Part shown: in pieces, positions 1 to 7,674 of the stretch | Layout of the letters: the number at the start of each line of letters is the position of its first letter | Numbering within the stretch: position 1 is the stretch's first letter | Source of the DNA: Deltaproteobacteria bacterium | Lineage (GTDB): Bacteria; Myxococcota; XYA12-FULL-58-9; JAUUZB01 | Direction of reading: 5' to 3' | Assembly: GCA_030590185.1 (NCBI GenBank) | Contig: JAUUZB010000021.1 | Coordinates: 1-12,730 of the forward strand | DNA length: 12,730 nucleotides | Position numbers and translations under genes: made by a program | The notes under the pieces: generated by a model | Databases searched by the model: none | The model's input: only the letters and a program-made list of their open reading frames with translations | What the model was told of the DNA's origin: nothing

Positions 1-1179
1 ACCCGGGTGGACGACACCACCTTCGTCGGTAACCGCAACAACGGCGGCCACTGGCTCAACCTGACCTTCGCCTCCGGCCATAGCCGGGTGCGCATCGACG
101 CCGAGGTCACCAGCCTGTGGGACAAGGACGACCCGAACAAGCAGATCGACAAGCCGATGTCGCTCTATCGCCGCGACGTGGAGAGCGACGACGGTACCTT
201 CGCGTCGAATCCCGATTGGGTGTCGACCGATTCCCGCGACAACGACTTGATCACCATCGACGCCAAGGGTCGTCAGATGAACGTCAAGACCAAGTACGTT
301 ACCCTCAACTCCTCGGGCATGCCCTACGAGACCACCAGCAACGTGCGTCTCGACCCGACCAAGGATGAGTTCGTCAAGCTCTCAGAGGAGATGAGCCACC
401 GCGAGGCCGGCGGCGGCGGCAAGGTGACCGAGCACTGGTACAACGCCAAGACCGAGATGTACCAAGAGAAGACCATCGAGGTCGCCAAGAAGGATGGCAG
501 CTGGGAGCGCAAGGAGCTCGAGGCCAAGGACCCGGTCGCTTGCAGTCAGGTTCGCTCCGCCCAGGAGACCACCTACGACTCGGTGATGAAGATCCACGAT
601 TTCGTCACCGACGACATGGGTCTGCCATTCACCTTCGATACGTCGGCGGGCATGGCGGTCTGGAACTACCCGGTCAAGTACGTGCGGCTCGACACCACCA
701 AGACGGTCGACAAGACCGAGGATGGCAAGGACTTCACCTACACCACCTACCGCATGAAGTTCTCCACCATGGGTGGCCCATCCGGTGACGTGCGTTACAT
801 CATCAAGCGCGACGACGCCGGCAAAATGGTCCGGGCCATCGCGCTCGATCCCATGCCGGACTTCGCTTATCGCAACGAGCACTGGGTCTGCGCGCCGGTG
901 GCCCTCGACGTCAACGGCGACGTTGCCTACAACCTCAAGGGTCTCAACGCCGGTTACCTAACCGACAAGGCCCGCCGGACTCTGGTGACCGCGCTGTGGG
1001 AGCGTCAGGCCGCCATCCTGTTCTCGTCGCTGTCGGACAAGACCGCCGAGGACGGCGCCTACGTCTACGAGATGGAGGACGGCAACCTGATCAGTTTCGC
1101 CAACCGGGCAGAGTACGACGCGGCGGTCGCCGCGGACATGAAGGTCCGCGAGGCTGAGGCGACGACCACTCCGAACTGA
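1..1179 (+). CDS. Unrecognised protein, 5' end missing
   Basis: The reading frame is open from the first base of the window to a TGA at 1177-1179. The first possible start is a GTG at 7 with no visible ribosome binding site, so the gene most likely begins upstream and the true N-terminus is absent. About 390 residues are visible. They are rich in Asp, Lys, Thr and Tyr, look largely beta-stranded and polar, and contain no membrane span. A Gly run (four Gly) near residue 137 separates two halves. Only two Cys are visible, near residues 178 and 298, each in a short hydrophobic setting (ACSQV, VCAPV). The C-terminus is Ala/Glu-rich and ends in a Thr tract. I do not recognise the family and assign no function. 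Codon use (strong preference for G/C at third positions) supports a real gene. It lies 30 bases upstream of the HEAT-repeat gene, so the two are probably co-transcribed. Confidence 0.8.
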   Translation, partial: TRVDDTTFVGNRNNGGHWLNLTFASGHSRVRIDAEVTSLWDKDDPNKQIDKPMSLYRRDVESDDGTFASNPDWVSTDSRDNDLITIDAKGRQMNVKTKYVTLNSSGMPYETTSNVRLDPTKDEFVKLSEEMSHREAGGGGKVTEHWYNAKTEMYQEKTIEVAKKDGSWERKELEAKDPVACSQVRSAQETTYDSVMKIHDFVTDDMGLPFTFDTSAGMAVWNYPVKYVRLDTTKTVDKTEDGKDFTYTTYRMKFSTMGGPSGDVRYIIKRDDAGKMVRAIALDPMPDFAYRNEHWVCAPVALDVNGDVAYNLKGLNAGYLTDKARRTLVTALWERQAAILFSSLSDKTAEDGAYVYEMEDGNLISFANRAEYDAAVAADMKVREAEATTTPN

Positions 1180-1209
1180 TCCCGGCCGGGGAAGAAGGCG
1201 TGACACCAG

Positions 1210-2133
1210 ATGCCGATGCCCGAGACCAACCTGGAGGATAAGCTCAAGCGCAAGGTGAGCGACTTCTACCGCACCTTCTTCGAGCGGGGGGCGGAGAATC
1301 GCTTCAGCGACCTGGTCGAGCAGGGCACCGACGCCTTTCCCGACCTGGTGGAAGCGCTGAGCGAGGATGACACCGGCGAGCGGGTCGACGCCTTGGTTGC
1401 CATGGGTCGTTTGTTCGAGACCCACGGCGCCGACGAGGAGGTGCTGTCCACGGTGGTCAACCACAGCAAGATCATCCGCGAGGGTGGCATGGGCCCGGAG
1501 CGCCAAGCGGCGTTGTTCGCCATCGGGCGCTCCCGGGAGCCGGCCTTGATCGAGGGCTTCATCCCGCTCTTGGCCCAGCCGGATTCCTCGGCGGTGAACG
1601 TCGCGCTGTTCGTGCTCGGCTACGCCCGTTGGAAAGAGGCCGTCCCGTTCATCAAGTACATCGTCAACGAGAATCACCGCGACACGGTGCACACCGCGAT
1701 CTGGGCCCTGGGCCAAATCGCCGACGTGGAATCCGTGGACTTGCTCTTGCCGATGCTCCGCCGCGGCGAGAACATCGAGTGGGTCGCCGGTGCTTTGGGT
1801 GACATCGGCTCACCCGAGGCGCTCTCGGATCTGGCGAATCTTCTCAACAACCCGCGCACCGACGTGCGATTTTTGGCGGTCGCCGCGATCTACGCCATCG
1901 TCGAGCAAAACAAGGACCGCAAGCTGCGCCGCGACTGGGTCTGGTTAGTCCCGCAGCTACGCACCGCGACCCAGGATGGCTTTCCGCCGGTGGCGGCCTT
2001 CGGGATGTTCACCCTCGCCGAGCTCGGCCACAAGCTCGAGGAGGGTGAGGTACGCCGGGTGTTCAACCTCGACGTCGCCGGCGCCGCCCTCGGTTCGCGC
2101 GAATCGTTCTTCTTGGGGCAAGGGCTGAATTAG
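1210..2133 (+). CDS. HEAT-repeat protein
   Basis: A 307-residue all-helical protein. From about residue 35 to 280 it shows successive helical pairs typical of HEAT/PBS-lyase-type repeats, for example ERQAALFAIGRSREPALIEG (98-117), TAIWALGQIADVESVDLLLP (162-181) and VAGALGDIGSPEALSDLANL (192-211), each with the A(L/I)G.(I/L) helix core. No signal peptide, membrane span or catalytic motif is seen, so it is probably a cytoplasmic protein-binding scaffold. The N-terminal 30 residues form a charged helix outside the repeats. The start ATG at 1210 has an AGAAGG-like site at 1193-1198, spaced rather far (11 bases). The ATG at 1216 is an equally possible start and changes only two residues. It follows the unrecognised gene by 30 bases and probably shares its transcript. 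HEAT repeats identify the fold, not the partner, so the biological role is unknown. Confidence 0.9.
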   Translation: MPMPETNLEDKLKRKVSDFYRTFFERGAENRFSDLVEQGTDAFPDLVEALSEDDTGERVDALVAMGRLFETHGADEEVLSTVVNHSKIIREGGMGPERQAALFAIGRSREPALIEGFIPLLAQPDSSAVNVALFVLGYARWKEAVPFIKYIVNENHRDTVHTAIWALGQIADVESVDLLLPMLRRGENIEWVAGALGDIGSPEALSDLANLLNNPRTDVRFLAVAAIYAIVEQNKDRKLRRDWVWLVPQLRTATQDGFPPVAAFGMFTLAELGHKLEEGEVRRVFNLDVAGAALGSRESFFLGQGLN

Positions 2134-2138
2134 CCGGG

Positions 2139-2158
2139 TCCGTCACGCGACGGAGTTT
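2139..2158 (+). terminator. Small hairpin after HEAT gene, possible terminator
   Basis: Six bases after the TAG of the HEAT gene, TCCGTC (2139-2144) and GACGGA (2149-2154) pair perfectly around a 4-base loop ACGC. They are followed by GTTT. The T tract is short, so this is a weak intrinsic terminator at best. Its position between the HEAT gene and the PEGA gene fits a transcription boundary. Confidence 0.35.
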
Positions 2159-2222
2159 CGACGGTGATTTGCGTGTCGGTGACAGGTCGGTCGCCGCGGC
2201 CTTGCCCATGTGTTGGAACCCC

Positions 2223-3377
2223 ATGGCCATGACCACACCCGCGGCGCCGTTGTGTTCTGGAGTGCTCGCCTACTCGCTGGCGTGCTTTGGCGCTCTGTTG
2301 CCTACGACGGCGATGGCCGTCGATGACGAGATCTCGATCGCCGTCACCGATGTCAGCGGCGATCACGCCTTGTCGGTCGATTTCAGCGCTACCCTGCTCA
2401 GCGCCATCGCCGAGGAGATCGATACCCTCGGACCGTTTCGAGCCATCACCGCCGACGAAGTGAGGGCGGTGCTCGCCCAGGAGATCGAGCGCCAGCGGGC
2501 TGGTTGCGACACCGTCGGGTGTTGGGCGGAGTTGGGCGGCGCCTTGGGCGCCCAATACATGGTGATGACCCGCCTCAACAAAGTCGATGATGTCTACCTC
2601 GTGCAAATGCAGGTGCTGGAAACACAAACGGTTCGCACCGAGGCGCGGGTCGCCCGCGAATACCGGGGCGGCCCCCTCGGCTTGGTAGAGCTCATGGGCG
2701 AGGCGCTGCGTGAGCTGATGGCGAACCTGTTGGAACGACACGCCGGCTGGCTGCGGGTGACCGTAAGCGAGGAGAACGCCACGATCATGGTCGACGACCG
2801 AATCGTGGGGGTGAGCCCGTTGCCTGAACCGCTCAAGCTCCCCGCTGGCCCGCACCTGGTCGAGGTCGAACGCGAGGGCTTCGTTCATTTCCGCCGGGAG
2901 ATACGAATCGAGAAGGACGACAGCCACCTCGTTTCGGTGCTCCTGCAACCATCCGCGGAATTTGTGCTCGCCTATCGCGGGCGCGCTGCCCTGTGGCGGA
3001 CCATCGGCTGGATCAGCGGCGGCATGGGGGCTGCGGCGGTGATCACCAGCGGTATTCTGATCGGCGTCGCCAGCGCCGAGGCCGATAGTCTGGGGCCGCG
3101 GATGACAGCCTACAACGCCTCCGCCAGTCGCGACCCGGAGCTCTACAGTGAGCTGCACGCGGCTGAGCGACGTATCGGCCTGCTCGATACCGTCGCCATG
3201 GTGAGCGGGGCGGTGGGGGTCGTCGGGCTGGGAGTCGGCCTGAGTTTCGTTCTGGCTGGGGACGACCCGAGCCGCTACGACGACAGCGACCTCCGGGTGA
3301 GCACACCTGGCGACGCCACCTCGACCATCACGCTCACGATTGTGCCCGGCGGCATCAGTCTGGGTGGGAGCTTCTGA
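2223..3377 (+). CDS. PEGA-domain envelope protein with two membrane spans
   Basis: A 384-residue protein counted from the ATG at 2223. The same frame opens upstream at a TTG (2169), but residues before MAMTTPAAPL do not resemble a signal sequence, whereas this start places a signal peptide at residues 1-32 with cleavage near TTAMA/VD. ATG 2229 is an alternative. Residues 36-172 form a TolB/CsgG-like alpha/beta domain: ISIAVTDVSG, a helix, PFRAITADEVRAVLAQE, then GCDTVGCWAELGGALGAQYM with the paired Cys (95 and 100) common in myxobacterial proteins of this type. Residues 176-243 are a PEGA domain (WLRVTV, a VDDRIVG turn, LPAGPHLVEVEREGF). Two hydrophobic spans follow at about 260-284 and 321-345, joined by a polar helical loop. 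PEGA domains are extracytoplasmic beta-sandwiches; the role here is inferred to be a periplasmic scaffold or sensor. It overlaps nothing, and its stop is one base from the next start, so the beta-helix lipoprotein is probably translationally coupled to it. Confidence 0.88.
   Translation: MAMTTPAAPLCSGVLAYSLACFGALLPTTAMAVDDEISIAVTDVSGDHALSVDFSATLLSAIAEEIDTLGPFRAITADEVRAVLAQEIERQRAGCDTVGCWAELGGALGAQYMVMTRLNKVDDVYLVQMQVLETQTVRTEARVAREYRGGPLGLVELMGEALRELMANLLERHAGWLRVTVSEENATIMVDDRIVGVSPLPEPLKLPAGPHLVEVEREGFVHFRREIRIEKDDSHLVSVLLQPSAEFVLAYRGRAALWRTIGWISGGMGAAAVITSGILIGVASAEADSLGPRMTAYNASASRDPELYSELHAAERRIGLLDTVAMVSGAVGVVGLGVGLSFVLAGDDPSRYDDSDLRVSTPGDATSTITLTIVPGGISLGGSF
3366..3370 (+). promoter_or_regulatory. 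Ribosome binding site GGGAG deciding the lipoprotein start
   Basis: GGGAG lies inside the last codons of the PEGA gene, 8 bases before the ATG at 3379. It supports that ATG over the in-frame GTG at 3340, which would add 13 residues that do not fit a signal peptide. The junction TGAGATG suggests translational coupling. Confidence 0.6.
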
Positions 3378-3378
3378 G

Positions 3379-5487
3379 ATGCACCGCCACTGGACCCCCG
3401 CCCTGCTCGCGTTTGGCGTCGCCGTTGCGGGGACCGCCGGTTGCGAACGCGCTTTTCTCCACGACCTGCCGATTCTCCTCGAACCGGGTGAATGCGGCGA
3501 CCAAACCCTCGCCGGCGACGAGCGGTGCGACGAAGGCACCGCCAACAGCGATGAACCCAACGCCACCTGCCGAAGCGACTGCACCCTGCGTCGCTGTGGT
3601 GATGGCGTCACCGACGACAGTAGTGAGTTTGGCGAGGCATGCGACGCAGGCAACGCGAACGCCGACACCTCGGACGCTCCCTGCCGCCGCAATTGCACCT
3701 TACCCTTCTGCGGCGATGGCATCACCGATCCCGGCCGCGATGAAGTCTGCGACGCTGGCGGCGACAATGCCGATACCCCTGACGCGACCTGTCGCCTCGA
3801 CTGCCAATCCCAGCGTTGCGGTGACGGGATCATCGACACCGGCGAACAATGCGACGATGGCGACGCCAGCGCGGGTGATGGTTGCGGTACCACCTGCCAG
3901 GTTGAGATCGGCTTCGGGTGTGACGGTATACCGTCCGAGTGTCGAGCGGTCTTCTATGTGGATGTCGACGCCACCGGCGGTGGCGACGGCAGCTCGTGGG
4001 CCGACGCTTTTACCGATCTCACCGATGCCCTGACTTCGGCTAACGCTAGCGAGATGATTTGGATCGCCGCTGGGACCTACCGCCCGAGGCTCGACGCCGG
4101 CGGTGGTATCCCCGCCAACCCTCGCCACGCCACGTTTGCACCGTCCCCCGGCGTTGCTATTTACGGTGGGTTCGCGGGCAACGAGACGCTCCTTTCCCAA
4201 CGCGATCCCGGCCTCCACACAGCGACCCTCAGTGGCGATATTGGTACGCTTGGGGATCCCGTGGACAACTGCCGCCACGTTGTTTGGGTCGCCGCCTCGA
4301 CCCAGACGCTCCTAATCAACGGGATCACCATCACCGGCGGCCATGCCGATCCCAGTGAGCCCACCGGAGTCGGCGGTGGCGGCATCGTCTGCTTTGCTGG
4401 TTGTCGCGTGCGCATCGTCAACGGTATCCTGGTTGACAACGCCGCGGTCATCGGCGGCGCGTTGGTGATCGATTCCGGTGGCGATGTGGTGGTTCGCGAT
4501 TCGGTCTTCGCCGACAACCAAACCATCGAGATGGCTGGCTATTCCGACGAAGGTGGCGCCGCCATCTATGCCGCCGGCTCGACCCTGACGATCGCCGGCT
4601 GCCTCTTCCAAGACAACATCGCCGACAGCTCCCCCGACCATCGGGGTGGCGCGGTGTACTTGATCTCCCAACCCTCCGCGGGTTTCCACAGCGTCACCAC
4701 CGTGACCAACAGCGTCTTCCAGGACAACGTGGCTGACGAAGGCGCAGGGATCTACGCCGACGAGGGGGCTCTGACGATCGTGGGCTCGAGCTTCGAGCGC
4801 GGCACTAGCTGGCGTGGCGGCGGGATCAGTACCCACGTCGTCGCGCCGCTGACCGTCGACGCCAGTCTTTTTTATGGCAACCGGGCGAACATTCCCTGGA
4901 TATTCCCTGCGGATGGCGGTGCCGTCGCCATGGCCGGGCTCAGCGGGGGCAATCCCGATGACCACCCGGCCACAATCAGCAACAGCATCTTCGTCGGCAA
5001 TGTGGCTGACCGCGGCGGTGGTATCTGGAGTCAGTTTCTCAACCCGACGATCATCAATTGTACCTTCGTGGACAATGAAGCAGTGCTCTCAGCGTCATCC
5101 GGTGGCGCCCTTTGGAACTTTTGGGGCATACCCTCGCTGCAAAACTCCATCCTGGTACGCAACGCTGGTGGCGACATCGGCAACGACACTGTCGACCCCG
5201 CCTATCAAACAGTGGTGCGCCACAGCTGCATCCAAGGCGGCTACGACGGCATCGGCAACATCGATGTCGCCGACCCGCTCTTTGCACGGGATCCAGACGA
5301 CGGCGGCGACGGTTGGGGCGACGCCAACGACGATCACGGCGACCTACACCTGCAAGATGGCTCCCCCTGCCTCGGCATCGGCGACAACAACGCCCTGCCA
5401 GAGGAGCTCACCACCGATCTCGATGGTAACCCGCGCATCGCCGGCGATGACGGCGATGTCGACGCAGGAGCGTACGAGCGCCCGTGA
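3379..5487 (+). CDS. Cys-rich-repeat, beta-helix surface lipoprotein (choice-of-anchor Q type)
   Basis: A 702-residue secreted protein. Residues 1-21 are a signal peptide ending in a lipobox-like TAGC with the acylated Cys at 22. There is no Asp at +2, so outer-membrane sorting is likely. Four tandem Cys-rich repeats of the DUF4215 / Myxococcus type start at about residues 39, 73, 111 and 147. Each begins CGD and carries the (E/V)CD.G core and a paired C...C. From about 192 (FYVDVDATGGGDGSSWADA) to about 640 lies a right-handed parallel beta-helix with recurrent GGA/GGG(I) and F..N motifs (for example GGAAIYAAGSTLTIAGCLFQ, VFQDNVADEGAGIYADEGAL), similar to Pmp-type autotransporter passengers. 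The C-terminus, DLDGNPRIAGDDGDVDAGAYE, is the typical ending of choice-of-anchor Q proteins. No beta-barrel is present, so it is held by lipid rather than autotransported. Likely role: surface adhesion or carbohydrate binding (inference). The GTG at 3340 was rejected as start. Confidence 0.9.
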   Translation: MHRHWTPALLAFGVAVAGTAGCERAFLHDLPILLEPGECGDQTLAGDERCDEGTANSDEPNATCRSDCTLRRCGDGVTDDSSEFGEACDAGNANADTSDAPCRRNCTLPFCGDGITDPGRDEVCDAGGDNADTPDATCRLDCQSQRCGDGIIDTGEQCDDGDASAGDGCGTTCQVEIGFGCDGIPSECRAVFYVDVDATGGGDGSSWADAFTDLTDALTSANASEMIWIAAGTYRPRLDAGGGIPANPRHATFAPSPGVAIYGGFAGNETLLSQRDPGLHTATLSGDIGTLGDPVDNCRHVVWVAASTQTLLINGITITGGHADPSEPTGVGGGGIVCFAGCRVRIVNGILVDNAAVIGGALVIDSGGDVVVRDSVFADNQTIEMAGYSDEGGAAIYAAGSTLTIAGCLFQDNIADSSPDHRGGAVYLISQPSAGFHSVTTVTNSVFQDNVADEGAGIYADEGALTIVGSSFERGTSWRGGGISTHVVAPLTVDASLFYGNRANIPWIFPADGGAVAMAGLSGGNPDDHPATISNSIFVGNVADRGGGIWSQFLNPTIINCTFVDNEAVLSASSGGALWNFWGIPSLQNSILVRNAGGDIGNDTVDPAYQTVVRHSCIQGGYDGIGNIDVADPLFARDPDDGGDGWGDANDDHGDLHLQDGSPCLGIGDNNALPEELTTDLDGNPRIAGDDGDVDAGAYERP

Positions 5488-5513
5488 AAAGCGGTCCATA
5501 CGGGTTTGTTTTT
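5481..5513 (+). terminator. Possible intrinsic terminator after beta-helix gene
   Basis: CCCGT (5481-5485, overlapping the stop codon) can pair with ACGGG (5500-5504), extendable by one G-T pair at each end, and is followed by TTTGTTTTT (5505-5513). The T tract is good, but the stem is short and the loop is 14 bases, so termination may be partial. It would reduce read-through into the protease gene. Confidence 0.4.
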
Positions 5514-5541
5514 GGAGTCAACGTTCCTAATGAGGATTTGA

Positions 5542-7599
5542 ATGATGACGACTGATGCCCCCTTTGTCCGAGCCGCGCTCATCCCGCTGCTCTGCGTTTC
5601 TGGAGTTGGCTGCTCCCCAACCGACATTGGCACCACCGCTGGCCATGATCTTCGCAGCGCCATCGAGAATGGCGTGCTCGACACCGGACACCCAGCGGTC
5701 GGCGCGCTCATGCCATCGTCGGGCGAGATCTGTACCGGCACGCTGGTGGCGCCGAGCAAAGTGCTCACCGCTGCCCACTGCGTGGCTGAGTCAGTGACCG
5801 GAACGTTCGTCCTCGGCGACTCGATCTGGGATAGTCTGGGCAATCAACAGGCTCACTATCACACCGTCGCCCGCCATCCGGACTACGAGGACGGGGGCGA
5901 ATCGGATATCGCGGTGCTGACCCTGGAGTCGGCCATCGGCGACGTGGAATGGATGGCGACCCGTAGCGCGGTCTTGGATGACACGATCTTGGGGCCGAGT
6001 ATCACCCTGGTCGGATTTGGGGTGACGGAGGCGGGCAACGACTCGGGCACCAAGCACCGGGTCGACGTGGTCTTCGACCAGCTCACTGATCTGACCCTGA
6101 GCTACAGCATCGCAGGAAACGATGGCCGAACCGCGGCCGCCGGCGATTCCGGTGGACCGGCGCTATTGTTGGACGGCTCAGACGAGATCATCATCGGCGT
6201 CACCCGGGGCAGCGGTTGGATGGCCGACTCTGGCCAATACACCCGCGTCGACGTCTTCACCGATTGGCTGGCGGCCAACGGCGTTCCCCCGGTCGCCTGC
6301 TCGACTCCTTGTGCTGCCGACGAATATTGTCTGGCCGACGTCTGCGTGTCCGATGATGTTGAGCCCTGCAACCTTTGGCGGTCCGGTTGCGCCGACGGCG
6401 AGCAGTGCGTCCTGCTCCTCGGCGCCGACGGCGACACCGGCGTTGGGTGTGCCGCGACGATCGTGTCGTGGGGGGCATGCGATGCGGCGGCCGGGTGCAC
6501 CAACTACACTGCCTGCGTCCCGGACGCCCCGGGCGCCAGCATCGGCACCTGCCAGGTTTCTTGCGACCGGGCGAACGACAGCGCCTGCAGCAGCTTCGGC
6601 GATTTCTGCGCGCCGCTGCCGGGAGTCGCTGCCCTCGGCTATTGCGCCCAAGCCTCGGCCGCGAGTTGCGCCGGTGATGGGGAGTGTGACGCGCCCACTC
6701 CGGTTTGCAATCAAACGGGCGTTGGCTGTGTTCAATGCAACCAAGCGGCTGACTGCGCCGACGGGTACCTCTGCAACACCGGCCGTTGTTACCTGCCAGC
6801 CAACACCCTTTGCAGTCGTCACGATGAGTGCCACCGCCACTGTGATCGCGCCAGCGGTGCGTGCATCGAGTGCCAACAGGCCGGTGACTGTCCGTACAAC
6901 CACGCCTGCGAGTCCAATACCTGCATCGACCTGACGCCGCCGTTCGTCGACTGCGATCCGGTCGCCCTCACGGGCTGCTACCTCGGGGAGCGTTGCGTGG
7001 TCGCCGACGATCTCCAGGGCTTCTGGTGCATCACCGAAACCGGCAGCGGCGAGGCGCTCGATCCCTGCACCGGGCCGGCACAGTGCGCCGATGGTTTTGC
7101 CTGCGTTGGTGACGACTGCCGCAAGATTTGCGGTAGCCACGACGACTGCGGCGAGAGCTCCTGCTTTTCAATCGAGAACATATCGCCCTGGGGGATCTGC
7201 AGCCACTGCTCACTCGATGAGCATTGCGACACCTCGGCGCCCCGTTGCGATCCCAACGATTGGGTTTGTCGCGAGTGTCTCACCGTGACGGATTGCTCGG
7301 GCGACGAGCAGTGCATCGACCTCCAATGTGTCATCGTGCCCGAGTGCACGGCGGATGAGGATTGCGCCAGCGGTCATTGCGATCCGCTCACCGAGACCTG
7401 CGTTGCCTGTCTCGAGGATAGCCATTGCTCCACGGGCGAGGAGTGTGTGGTTCAGATTTGCGAGGAGGATGGTTCGGGCGGCAGCGGTGGCGACGGCGGT
7501 GAGCCGCCTGGCGGTGGCTGCGCTGCCAACGGCGTCCCGGGCGCGTTCGGGCTGGCCTGGCTGGCGGTTCTGCTCCTCCGGAGGCGGAACCAGCTCTAG
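5542..7599 (+). CDS. Secreted chymotrypsin-fold serine protease with Cys-rich stalk and MYXO-CTERM tail
   Basis: A 685-residue protein. The start ATG at 5542 has GAGGA at 5532-5536; ATG 5545 is also possible. A signal peptide covers residues 1-23. Cys24 could be lipidated but the lipobox (GVGC) is poor. Residues 40-250 are an S1-family protease: His79 in LTAAHC, Asp122 in SDIAVLTLE, Ser203 in GDSGGPALL, and a Cys64-Cys80 pair as in chymotrypsin. IENG at 41-44 replaces the usual IVGG mature N-terminus. The S1 pocket position equivalent to Asp189 is Thr197 and the Cys191 equivalent is Ala199, so trypsin-like specificity is not expected. Residues 253-640 are a stalk of Cys-rich repeats (patterns such as CTADEDCASGHCDP and CSLDEHCDTSAPRCD). 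Residues 641-659 are a Gly-rich linker, then GGGC (Cys660), a hydrophobic helix and LRRRNQL: a MYXO-CTERM sorting signal, predicted to be cleaved by a myxosortase and displayed at the cell surface. Substrate is unknown. Confidence 0.92.
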   Translation: MMTTDAPFVRAALIPLLCVSGVGCSPTDIGTTAGHDLRSAIENGVLDTGHPAVGALMPSSGEICTGTLVAPSKVLTAAHCVAESVTGTFVLGDSIWDSLGNQQAHYHTVARHPDYEDGGESDIAVLTLESAIGDVEWMATRSAVLDDTILGPSITLVGFGVTEAGNDSGTKHRVDVVFDQLTDLTLSYSIAGNDGRTAAAGDSGGPALLLDGSDEIIIGVTRGSGWMADSGQYTRVDVFTDWLAANGVPPVACSTPCAADEYCLADVCVSDDVEPCNLWRSGCADGEQCVLLLGADGDTGVGCAATIVSWGACDAAAGCTNYTACVPDAPGASIGTCQVSCDRANDSACSSFGDFCAPLPGVAALGYCAQASAASCAGDGECDAPTPVCNQTGVGCVQCNQAADCADGYLCNTGRCYLPANTLCSRHDECHRHCDRASGACIECQQAGDCPYNHACESNTCIDLTPPFVDCDPVALTGCYLGERCVVADDLQGFWCITETGSGEALDPCTGPAQCADGFACVGDDCRKICGSHDDCGESSCFSIENISPWGICSHCSLDEHCDTSAPRCDPNDWVCRECLTVTDCSGDEQCIDLQCVIVPECTADEDCASGHCDPLTETCVACLEDSHCSTGEECVVQICEEDGSGGSGGDGGEPPGGGCAANGVPGAFGLAWLAVLLLRRRNQL

Positions 7600-7627
7600 T
7601 CCGGTCCATCGTGGCTCCTACAACCAC

Positions 7628-7642
7628 CGGCGCACGGCGCCG
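7628..7642. repeat. Short GC-rich hairpin between protease and kinase genes
   Basis: CGGCGC (7628-7633) and GCGCCG (7637-7642) are perfect inverted repeats around a 3-base loop. There is no T tract, so it is not a standard intrinsic terminator. It lies midway in the 75-base gap and could be a transcript-end structure or chance in GC-rich DNA. No promoter was recognised in this gap. Confidence 0.3.
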
Positions 7643-7674
7643 CGTGACGTTGCGGAGGCCGCCGCCGGAGCAGT

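Noticed and set aside
958..1716. Minus-strand open frame over the junction of the first two genes
   Set aside because: Antisense to both the unrecognised gene and the HEAT repeats, with no domain or ribosome binding site.
2130..3893. Long minus-strand open frame (587 codons) opposite the PEGA and lipoprotein genes
   Set aside because: It is antisense to two well supported genes, and its product is Pro/Ser/Arg/His-rich without domains. Its apparent internal repeats are simply the reverse complement of the tandem Cys-rich repeats.
5506..5531. Possible promoter (TTGTTT and CCTAAT) before the protease gene
   Set aside because: The spacing is about 14 bases, both boxes are poor matches, and the -10 would adjoin the ribosome binding site.
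6178..7140. Minus-strand open frame opposite the protease gene
   Set aside because: Ala/Val/Gly/Arg-rich shadow of a GC-rich gene whose forward product has an intact catalytic triad; no recognisable domain.
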